A stretch of 64,000 bases of DNA from Chlorobium sp. N1. GTDB taxonomy: Bacteria > Bacteroidota > Chlorobiia > Chlorobiales > Chlorobiaceae. Both the position numbers and the translations under genes were made by a program. Shown piece by piece: positions 11,101 to 17,666 of this stretch (position 1 is its first letter; each line of letters starts with the position of its first letter). The notes beneath the pieces are model-generated. The model saw nothing but the letters and a program-made list of their open reading frames with translations, was not told the DNA's origin and did not search any database. The DNA lies in NCBI RefSeq assembly GCF_004332115.1, contig NZ_SJPA01000003.1, positions 124,001-188,000 of the forward strand. Direction: 5' to 3'.

Positions 11101-11937
11101 GGCGGCGACGTGGCCCTCGACGCCCATGACGAAGACCGGCAGGACGTTCAGACCGCGCGACTCGATGGCGCGGATGGTGTTGTCGATGTACTCCTTCTCC
11201 TGCAGGAGGTGCTTGCGGAAGAAGAGAAGCGCGATGTTGCGCCGCTTGGCGGATGCCTTGTCTTTTTTATGCAGCCACTTCTCGTAGTGGTGCAGGTCCT
11301 TCATGTATTCGGGGGCGTCGGGGTGGTAGAAGCCCATCGTGGGGACCTCCTGCACCTTTTCGGCCTTCACGCCCACCTCGAAGTACTCGGCCATGATGTA
11401 GTTGAACATCCCGGCGAGGTTCTCCGCGGTCGGATGCATCCAGTAGGTGTAGACCTGCATCCAGTTCTTGAAATCCTTGGCTTTCTTCGGAATCAGGGGG
11501 AGCATCGTCCGCATGATCTTTAGGAGCTTCATGTAGCCGTAGAGGGCGTCCTCGTCGCGGCCCTTCACGAGCATCTTGGCGACCTTCTTGACGATGTCCG
11601 GCATGCCGCCGCCGTCGCCGGAGACGATGTAGTTGCCCACCTTCGTCATCTGCATCACCTCGGGCATCGACTCGTAGGCGAAGACGGTCTTCACCTTCGA
11701 GGCCTTCAGCTGCTCCTCGAGCCAGTCCGCCTGCCCCTTGAACTGGATCAGCGTGGTGAAGACGCAGTCCGCGTTGCGGATGGCCTCGCCCGCTTCCGGG
11801 TTCTGGTGTTCGAGATCCTGATCGGTCCATTGGGTCAGTTCGGCGTGCTCTGAGATCATCTCACTGACCTCTCGCCAGACCCGCTGGTTGCATTGCTCCA
11901 TACCGACGACTGCTGCGATTCTGATCTTACTGGGCAT
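8134..11937 (-). CDS. bchS: Mg-chelatase large subunit paralog, BchS/BchT type
   Basis: A 1267-residue CobN/Mg-chelatase family protein, paralogous to the gene at 3666-7511. They share the HVGMHGTVEWMPG segment and the C-terminal [11 protein letters not shown] block but differ at the N-terminus. BchS and BchT are the additional large subunits of green sulfur bacteria; proposed roles include channelling precursor into bacteriochlorophyll c/d/e and regulation. I place the start at MPSKIRIAAVV rather than the upstream in-frame Met at 12072, because the extra 45 residues look like non-coding leader. Assignment to BchS rather than BchT rests on linkage to bchH. Confidence 0.8.
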   Translation of the reverse strand: MPSKIRIAAVVGMEQCNQRVWREVSEMISEHAELTQWTDQDLEHQNPEAGEAIRNADCVFTTLIQFKGQADWLEEQLKASKVKTVFAYESMPEVMQMTKVGNYIVSGDGGGMPDIVKKVAKMLVKGRDEDALYGYMKLLKIMRTMLPLIPKKAKDFKNWMQVYTYWMHPTAENLAGMFNYIMAEYFEVGVKAEKVQEVPTMGFYHPDAPEYMKDLHHYEKWLHKKDKASAKRRNIALLFFRKHLLQEKEYIDNTIRAIESRGLNVLPVFVMGVEGHVAAREWFTHGNVDMLVNMMGFGFVGGPAGATTPGASSAARDEILTKIDAPYVVAQPLFIQDINSWKKEGVVPLQSAMTYSLPEMDGAVCPVVLGAIKDGRLHTVQDRLDRLSLLAKKFSDLRQLPNSEKKVAFVVYDYPPGMGKKASAALLDVPKSIYLMLQKMQAEGYNVGELPESPEAMLEMLDRATDYEIQAHEPDSFSIDREVFNRITTDRERERIEGRWSGFPGDIVPVGTDKLFIGGVRFGNVFIGVQPRLGIQGDPMRLLFDKENTPHHQYIAFYRWISREFGANAMVHVGMHGTVEWMPGLQLGVTGECWPDALLGEVPHFYIYPINNPSEANIAKRRGYATMISHNIPPLARAGLYKELPAFKEMLSDYRERGLEKIVDVETEEAIIQKAQQLNLTDDCPRCEGEPFQEYISRLYTYMMELEGRLISNSLHVFGETPHLDTQVTTITEYLKVRGNERSLPSVILQAIGESATYGDYATLATRARKGEAEALKVRERVDGHTRDFIAGTIFERGNPATVFSTLTGGGQVSKEMAEAINESLKEGQAMKSALEDNSGEMTSFLHALSSGYLPSGPGGDLVRDGAGILPTGRNIHAIDPWRIPSELAFKRGKQIADSIIARHVEENDGEYPESIAQVLWGLDTIKSKGEAVAVIIHLMGAEPAYDAQGKISHYQLIPLDRLGRPRIDVLIQISSIFRDTFGVLVDHLDKLVKDAAKADESHDMNHIKKHVDLAMQQGADFEAATSRLFTQAPGAYGSQVEELVEDSAWESEQDLDDMFVKRTGFAYGGNRYGDQQTDILKGLLGTVDRVVQQVDSAEFGISDIDRYFSSSGALQLSARRRNPKGDSVKLNYVETFTADVKIDDADKALKVEFRTKLLNPKWFETMLEQGHSGATEISNRFTYMLGWDAVTKGVDDWVYKEAAETYAFDPKMRDRLMKANPKAFKNIVGRMLEASGRGMWNADPDMIDKLQEIYSDLEDRLEGIEV

Positions 11938-12072
11938 AAGAATAACGGAAGATGTGCTTGAAAGGTGGTACGTAACGAATTGGTAAATGTACGAAAAAGG
12001 CTTGATGAATGCTAACCGGTTCTGTGCCGTGCGGCTCGGGTGCTCAATTACGCAATCAGTGCTTCTGGACAC

Positions 12073-12106
12073 AAAAAAAAGCCAGCCCCCGGAAGGGAGC
12101 TGGCTG
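12073..12106 (-). terminator. Terminator of the TonB-receptor gene
   Basis: The AGCCAGC / GCTGGCT stem with a short loop is followed on the minus strand by a run of eight T residues, 48 bases after the receptor stop codon. This separates the receptor from bchS. Confidence 0.9.
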
Positions 12107-12153
12107 TAATGAACGGCGCAGTGCGCCCGATGGTTCCCCGGGAGGGGAATCGC

Positions 12154-14562
12154 TCAGTAGGAGAAGTCCACGCCGAGCACGTAGCTGCGGCCGGGGGCGC
12201 GGAACCACGCGACTTCCTCGTACTGGGTGTTGTTGATGTTGTTGCAGACGAGCGAGGTGGTGAAGTTGTCGTTCACCCTGTACTTCGCGCCGACGTTGAA
12301 CACCACGAAGTCGCCGGGGTAGTTTGTTCCGGCAACATTGTTGTACATGTTGATGTTCTTGTACTTGCTGACGTAGCGGCCGTTCACATTGAGCGCGAGG
12401 GCCTTGGTTGCATTCCAGGTCGTGCTGGCCGAGGCGGTGTGCTCCGGGCGGTAGGCGAGCCAGTCGGGGTCGGGATTGTCCTTTACGCTGGCTAATGCGG
12501 TATTGGGGTCATACGATTTGTTTTTCGCATTCATGTAGGTGTATGCCAGGTTGACATTCACCTCATCGACAGGTTTGATGCTTAGGTTAGTTTCGATACC
12601 CCAAATGCGTGCTTTTGTGAGGTTTTCGTATTGAAAGGTTGTTCCATCAGAAGATGTGGATTCAATCAGGTTCTTGTAGTTGTTGATGAATCCTGCGATA
12701 TCAAGGGCAACCCGTTCGCCGAACTGCTTGAAAACGCCGGCTTCCCATGCGGTCATAGTCTCCTTATCCAAGGCAGGGTTCGGCGTCAGTGTCGCAAATC
12801 CACCTTCACGAACGAACCGCTCATAGAGCGAGGGTGCCCTGAAGCTCCTGCCCCATGAGGCGCGGAAGCTCATGTCGTCCATTGCCTTGTAGTTCAATGC
12901 TACGCGAGGGCTTACAGCGTCAACCGATTTGTTCTGGATGGGGGTGGTTCCAACCATGTCATCGCTGATGCCGTTCCAGTCGTAGCGGACTGATGCGAGG
13001 GACGTCAGGCGGTCGGTGATTTTCCATTCATCCTGCAGGAAGCTTGCGAAATTGCTTTCCTGGATGTCGTTCAGAACGCCTGTGACCGGAGTGGTGGCCG
13101 TGACCTGCGTCGACATTACATTGGTGAAGTTGCCGTCCACACCGAAGAGGAGGCGGTGAGCATCGCTGACTTTCCAGTCAAGCTTTGTTCCTGCGCCGAC
13201 CCTGTCGGAATAGGTCTCGTTGAATGCTCCGGGTGCTTTCGATACGGTACTGCCCGGATACAGATACTCCGTCTCTGCTGTGGGGTTGTACTCATAGCGA
13301 GTGCCGTTGTGAGTATAGTAAAGCTTTGTGTCCAGAGAGATGTTGTCGCTGAACATCTTGACATAGTTCAAGCCGACAAGAGCGTTTTTCCTCAGAGTGC
13401 TGTCATCGCCATAATAGGCTGCGTTATTAATGTCATAAGCGAGTTCAGGGTGTGTGGCCGTAATCGCTCCCGTCATGTCAGTATCATATGGCCAGTTTCT
13501 ACCATACCCACCCACCGTGGCATTATAGAACGCGCTGAGTTGCAGGTACTGGGTTGCGTCGATGTCGTACCGAGCCTTGATCTTCAGGTCATTCAGGTAG
13601 CTGTCGGTGTTTTCCCTGTACCCGTTGTCATCGCTATGGCTGTAAAGGATGTTGTAACGCCATTTCCCATCCTTGTTGCCGTAGCCGACATAGCTGTTCC
13701 AGAAGACCGGAGTATAGCTCTCACGATAGGCACTCTGATCGTCGGACGGAGGCGCATCATAGAATCCGATGCTCGAACCAGCGATGATTTCTTCTTTTTC
13801 GGGAAGGTGCCCATATACGCTGACCACGCCGCCCATGGCTGCTGAGCCGTAAAGGGTCGCTGCGGCGCCCTTGAGGACCTCCACCTTGTCGGCAGCGTTC
13901 ATGTTGACCGTCTGCCAGACGATCTCGCCGGACTCGGGGGCATTAATCGGGAATCCGTCATAGAAAGCATTCACCCTGGTGCCGATTCCTCCGCCCTGGT
14001 AGACGTTCGAGCCACGGATCTGGAGCGAGCTGCTGGTCTGACCGCCAGCGCGCGACACCACCACGCCCGGAACGCCGTCGACGACCGAGTCGAGCGTCGG
14101 GTTGGGCTCTTCCTTGATCTGCTCGCTGGTAACCACGTTGGCCGTCACGGGCACGTCGAGGCGGTCCTGGCCGTACATGGCGGCGCCGACCACGACCTCG
14201 GAGGCCATGATGGTGGTCTGTGAAAGGGAGATTTCGGCAGTCGCGGTCGCGTCGGCGCCGACGGTGACTGCCTGGGCCGCAGGCGCGTAGCCTACGATGG
14301 AAACGGAGATCTTCTGGGTTGCTGCGGGGACGCCCTTCAGGGTGAAGTTGCCGTCCATGTCCGTCGCGGTGCTGAGGGTGGTGCCGCCTACGGTGACGGT
14401 CGCGCCGTAGACGCCTTCCCCGTCAGCCCTGTCGGTGACCTTTCCCTTGATGGTTCCCGTGTCCGCGCCAAACGCGGTCATCGGTACCAGGAACGCCAGC
14501 ATGCACCATGCTGCCGTTACGATACGGGCGAACGAACCTGCCCGTGTCTTGGTTGATTTCAT
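12154..14562 (-). CDS. TonB-dependent outer-membrane receptor with N-terminal carboxypeptidase-like domain
   Basis: 802 residues. A signal peptide (about 1-33, ending TAFGA) is followed by a CarboxypepD_reg-like beta-sandwich (about 35-110). Next come a plug domain (about 130-250, with PNPTLDSVVDGVPGVVV) and a 22-strand-type barrel ending in a C-terminal aromatic (DFSY). It would import a scarce ligand across the outer membrane using TonB energy. The ligand is not visible; position beside Mg-chelatase and B12-dependent bchE genes makes corrinoid, metal or tetrapyrrole uptake plausible, but this is inference. The barrel middle is noticeably AT-richer than its flanks. Confidence 0.9.
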   Translation of the reverse strand: MKSTKTRAGSFARIVTAAWCMLAFLVPMTAFGADTGTIKGKVTDRADGEGVYGATVTVGGTTLSTATDMDGNFTLKGVPAATQKISVSIVGYAPAAQAVTVGADATATAEISLSQTTIMASEVVVGAAMYGQDRLDVPVTANVVTSEQIKEEPNPTLDSVVDGVPGVVVSRAGGQTSSSLQIRGSNVYQGGGIGTRVNAFYDGFPINAPESGEIVWQTVNMNAADKVEVLKGAAATLYGSAAMGGVVSVYGHLPEKEEIIAGSSIGFYDAPPSDDQSAYRESYTPVFWNSYVGYGNKDGKWRYNILYSHSDDNGYRENTDSYLNDLKIKARYDIDATQYLQLSAFYNATVGGYGRNWPYDTDMTGAITATHPELAYDINNAAYYGDDSTLRKNALVGLNYVKMFSDNISLDTKLYYTHNGTRYEYNPTAETEYLYPGSTVSKAPGAFNETYSDRVGAGTKLDWKVSDAHRLLFGVDGNFTNVMSTQVTATTPVTGVLNDIQESNFASFLQDEWKITDRLTSLASVRYDWNGISDDMVGTTPIQNKSVDAVSPRVALNYKAMDDMSFRASWGRSFRAPSLYERFVREGGFATLTPNPALDKETMTAWEAGVFKQFGERVALDIAGFINNYKNLIESTSSDGTTFQYENLTKARIWGIETNLSIKPVDEVNVNLAYTYMNAKNKSYDPNTALASVKDNPDPDWLAYRPEHTASASTTWNATKALALNVNGRYVSKYKNINMYNNVAGTNYPGDFVVFNVGAKYRVNDNFTTSLVCNNINNTQYEEVAWFRAPGRSYVLGVDFSY

Positions 14563-14670
14563 GGCTGTGTGTGGTATGGTTGTTGGAAAAACCCCTGTAC
14601 ATCAGCAGCGGATCATCGTCAGCGTCCGTCGTACTCGTTCGCCATCACATCATGCGGGTAGATAGTTAAA

Positions 14671-14698
14671 GGTATACAAAGTTTTTTGAAAAAAGCAA
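14671..14698 (-). promoter_or_regulatory. Possible promoter of the TonB-receptor gene
   Basis: Minus-strand TTGCTT, a 16-base spacer and TATACC form a sigma70-like pair about 110 bases upstream of the start codon, within an AT-rich stretch. No cobalamin riboswitch core was found in the leader. Weak evidence. Confidence 0.3.
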
Positions 14699-14730
14699 GT
14701 TACGCAGTAGTCGGGAGCGGGTTCGGGCGG

Positions 14731-14762
14731 AAAAAGGAAAACCCCCGGCTTCGCGGGGGTTC
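14731..14762 (-). terminator. Terminator of the SPT-like gene
   Basis: The hairpin AACCCCCG-CGAAGC-CGGGGGTT is followed on the minus strand by TTCCTTTTTCC, about 50 bases past the stop codon of the upstream aminotransferase-like gene. Confidence 0.85.
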
Positions 14763-14813
14763 CTGATTCGATGGTGTGGGGGGGCCGGGGAGGACTTCCG
14801 GATGCTCCTGCCG

Positions 14814-16043
14814 TCAGATCACGCCGAGCTCCTTGCCGATGGTGCAGAACTCCGTGATGACCTTGTCGAGGTGTTCCTTCTCGTGCGTGGCCATGAAGCT
14901 CGTGCGCAGCGCCTCGTGGCCGGGCATGACGCCGGGGCGGATGAAGGCGTTGACGTACACACCCGCTTCGAAGAGCCGCTTCCAGAAGTGGAGGGTCTTC
15001 ATCTGGTCGGCGATGAGGACGGTGACGATGGCCGTGCGGGAGGGCATGAGGGTGAAGCCCGCCTTCAGGAGGCCCTGGCGGACGTAGTCGGTGTTGGCGA
15101 CGAGGCGCTCGCCGAGCTGGGGTTCCTCACGGATGATTTTCAGCGTGGTGAGCACCGCCGCGACGCTTGCCGGGGTCGGTGAGGCGCTGAAGATGAGCGA
15201 TGAGGCGTTGTGCTTGATGTAGTCGATCACCTTGTCCTCGCCGACGACGTAGCCACCGAGCGAACCGAAGGTCTTCGAGAAGGTGCCCATGATGAGATCC
15301 ACCTCGTCGACCAGGTCGAACTCGGACGGGGTGCCCCTGCCGCCTTTGCCTATCACACCGACGGCGTGGGCGTCGTCGATGACGATGCGGGCGTTGTACT
15401 TCTTGGCGAGCTCAACAAGGCGCGGAAGGTCGACGATCTCTCCGGAGACGGAGAAGACACCGTCGGAGATGATCAGGCGGCCTGCAGTATCCGGGATCTT
15501 CTGGAGGACCCGCTCGAGGTCATCCATGTTGTTGTGGTTGTAGCGGACGAGGTTGGCCCCTGCGCCCTGCGCCATGATGGATGCGGCGACGAGGCTGGCG
15601 TGGTTGTCGCGGTCGGAGACGATGTACTCGCCGCGCTGCGCGAGGGTGGGGACGATGCCCTGGCCGGTCTGGTAGCCGGTGCTGAAGAGCAGGCAGCGCT
15701 CCTTTTCGAAGAAGTCCGCGAGCTGTTCCTCGAGTTCGATATGGAGCGTGACGGTGCCGGTCATGTAGCGCGAGCCGCTGCAGCTGGTGCCGTACTTCTT
15801 TATGGCTGCGATGGAGGCTTCCTTGACGCGGGGGTCGGAGGTCAGGCCGAGGTAGTTGTTCGAACCGGCCATGACGACCTTGCGGCCCTCGAAGGAGACG
15901 ACCGGACCTTCGTTTTCGTCGATGGGGTGGAAGAACGGATATATGCCCTGCTCCTTGATCGCATCGGCAAGGGTGAAGTCAAAGCATTTCTTGAAAAGAT
16001 CTTTCGGTTTCTCCACAGTAGTGTAGATTTGCTTCCGCTGCAA
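14814..16043 (-). CDS. Serine palmitoyltransferase-like alpha-oxoamine synthase
   Basis: A 409-residue PLP enzyme of the family that condenses an amino acid with an acyl-CoA (or acyl-ACP) and releases CO2. The PLP lysine is in [12 protein letters not shown] (about K257) and the cofactor aspartate in VIDDAHAVG. From memory, the pattern YPFFxx[17 protein letters not shown] and the FMATHEKE end resemble Bacteroidota serine palmitoyltransferase more closely than BioF or KBL. This would make 3-ketosphinganine, the first step of sphingolipid synthesis. Such genes are often annotated as BioF in this phylum. An NAD-dependent reductase gene lies divergently 175 bases away, as in some bacterial sphingolipid loci. 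Confidence 0.75.
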   Translation of the reverse strand: MQRKQIYTTVEKPKDLFKKCFDFTLADAIKEQGIYPFFHPIDENEGPVVSFEGRKVVMAGSNNYLGLTSDPRVKEASIAAIKKYGTSCSGSRYMTGTVTLHIELEEQLADFFEKERCLLFSTGYQTGQGIVPTLAQRGEYIVSDRDNHASLVAASIMAQGAGANLVRYNHNNMDDLERVLQKIPDTAGRLIISDGVFSVSGEIVDLPRLVELAKKYNARIVIDDAHAVGVIGKGGRGTPSEFDLVDEVDLIMGTFSKTFGSLGGYVVGEDKVIDYIKHNASSLIFSASPTPASVAAVLTTLKIIREEPQLGERLVANTDYVRQGLLKAGFTLMPSRTAIVTVLIADQMKTLHFWKRLFEAGVYVNAFIRPGVMPGHEALRTSFMATHEKEHLDKVITEFCTIGKELGVI

Positions 16044-16177
16044 GAGATGCAGCGCTGGAATTTCTCGTTTTCCCGGCCGTCGCTTTTTCTGTTTCTTTCG
16101 GTGACCGGGTTTCGCTTTGGGGGTAAGATGCCCAGAAACCGAAATGTATTAAAATTTTTGTTTTTTCTGATATTGCC

Positions 16178-16200
16178 GAGCCCTGTTTTTTTACGGGCTC
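16178..16200. promoter_or_regulatory. Inverted repeat in the divergent intergenic region
   Basis: GAGCCC and GGGCTC arms separated by a T-rich 11-base loop lie in the 175-base AT-rich gap between the SPT-like gene and the epimerase, 18 bases before the epimerase start. The gap must hold both divergent promoters. An operator role is speculative. Confidence 0.3.
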
Positions 16201-16218
16201 CGAACACCTTGAACGCGT

Positions 16219-17211
16219 ATGGCTGAAACGATACTCATCTCCGGCTCCACCGGCTTCATCGGCCGACGGATGCTCCGGCACCCCTCGCTCCGGGGGGAGC
16301 GGGTACGGGTACTGCTCCGCCCCGAAAGCCCCGATCGCCCGATGCCCGAAGGCGTCCTGGCGGTGCGTGCCGGCTTCAGTGATCCCGAGGCGCTCGGCCG
16401 TGCCGTCGAGGGGGTCGACCGCATCATCCACCTCGCCGGCGTGACGAAAGCCAAAGACGAGACCGCTTTCGACGCGGGCAACGTCCTGCCCGTCCGAACC
16501 CTCCTCGAGGCCGTCCGCCGCCACAACCCCGGCCTCAAGCGGTTCGTGCTCGTCTCGTCGCTTGCCGCCGCCGGTCCCGCGAGCGAAGGCCTGGAGGGGG
16601 TGCGGGAGTCGGACGCGCCGCATCCGGTCAGCGCCTACGGCCGCAGCAAGCTCCGCGGTGAAGAGGCCGCACTCGCCTTTTCGGGCGACGTGTCCCTCAC
16701 GATCGTGAGGCCACCGGCCGTCTACGGGCCCGGCGACCGCGACGTGCTGCAGGTCTTCCAGATGCTCGCGAAGGGCGTGCTCGTCACCGCCGGCAACGCA
16801 CGGCGCCAGCGCTTCAGCATGATCCACGTCGACGACCTCGTTCGCGGCATCGTGCTCGCCGCCCGCTCCGACGCCGCGGCAGGCCGCACCTACAACATCA
16901 CCTCCTCTTCGCCCTGGTCGTGGGACGACGTCGTCGACGCCGCTCGCCCGGCCCTCGGGTTCCGGCGTGTCCTGCGACTCTCGCTTCCCGCCCCTCTCGT
17001 CATGCTGCTCGGCACCGCTGTCGGCGGCGCCGCGTCCCTCCTCGGCAAAGCCTCCATCCTCAACCGCGACAAGGCGGTCGAACTGCTCCAGGACTACTGG
17101 GTATCCTCCCCCAGGCGGGCGCTGGAAGAGCTCGGCTTCATCAGCGGGATCTCTCCTGCGGAGGGGGTGGCCTCCACCGTCGCATGGGCGAAACGCGAGG
17201 GGTTGCTGTAG
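16219..17211 (+). CDS. NAD-dependent epimerase/dehydratase family protein
   Basis: A 330-residue extended short-chain dehydrogenase. The Rossmann motif GSTGFIG is at about residues 8-14, a catalytic-type SAYGRSK (YxxxK) lies near 142-148, and RPPAVYGPGD follows. The C-terminal part carries hydrophobic residues (LPAPLVMLLGTAVGGAASLLG), suggesting membrane association and a lipid-like or hydrophobic substrate. It could be a sugar-nucleotide or 3-beta-hydroxysteroid-type enzyme. Divergent pairing with the SPT-like gene raises the possibility of a 3-ketosphinganine reductase of the CerR type. The family is firm; the substrate is inference. Confidence 0.8.
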   Translation: MAETILISGSTGFIGRRMLRHPSLRGERVRVLLRPESPDRPMPEGVLAVRAGFSDPEALGRAVEGVDRIIHLAGVTKAKDETAFDAGNVLPVRTLLEAVRRHNPGLKRFVLVSSLAAAGPASEGLEGVRESDAPHPVSAYGRSKLRGEEAALAFSGDVSLTIVRPPAVYGPGDRDVLQVFQMLAKGVLVTAGNARRQRFSMIHVDDLVRGIVLAARSDAAAGRTYNITSSSPWSWDDVVDAARPALGFRRVLRLSLPAPLVMLLGTAVGGAASLLGKASILNRDKAVELLQDYWVSSPRRALEELGFISGISPAEGVASTVAWAKREGLL

Positions 17212-17666
17212 GTTCCTACATTCGCGCTTTGCTCCGTGGTTTGGGCGTTTACGCTACAATTCCATATATTTACCCACAAGCACTACTTCGTAGTGCTGCG
17301 AATGCGCTGGCAAGCATCGGGCCGATCCTGCTTCGATAGTACGGCAGGGGGCGCCTCGTGAATGCTTCGGCGTGTAGGGGTGCCGGCCGGGCCGGCGCTC
17401 TCCAGTCCCTCATTCCTTCACGACGGGCCGCAATGCCCGATTAAGAACGCCTGACCATTTAGCAAAACGTTTCTGCCGCGTGCGGCGGTACCGTTCCGCG
17501 TCCCGTTCCCTCACCCTCGGGTGCTTCGGGGGACCCTAGTCTTTTTCGTCCGTCAGGCGCCCGCCGGCATGCGATTGCCGGCCAGAGGTTTTTCGGTGCC
17601 TCCCGAGCGGGGCGGTTCCCTCCGGACCGCCCCCTGGGCATCGCCACCCTAAAAAAGGGAGTGCGT
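17212..17666. other. 455-base non-coding region rich in hairpins
   Basis: No convincing gene. Several inverted repeats are visible: AGCACTAC-TTC-GTAGTGCT (17279-17297), a GCCGGC pair near 17383-17397, GCCGC-GT-GCGGC near 17471, CACCC-TC-GGGTG near 17510, GCCGGCA-N6-TGCCGGC (17563-17582) and GGGGCGGT-N9-ACCGCCCC (17609-17633). The last two lie just ahead of the autotransporter start. A CTTTTT tract at 17541 follows a weak GGGT/ACCC hairpin. This could be a structured leader or a small RNA; it matches no riboswitch I know. Confidence 0.45.

Noticed and set aside
14814-16043. Biotin-pathway BioF
   Set aside because: No bioA, bioB or bioD nearby, and the sequence pattern fits serine palmitoyltransferase better; BioF or KBL remain possible alternatives.
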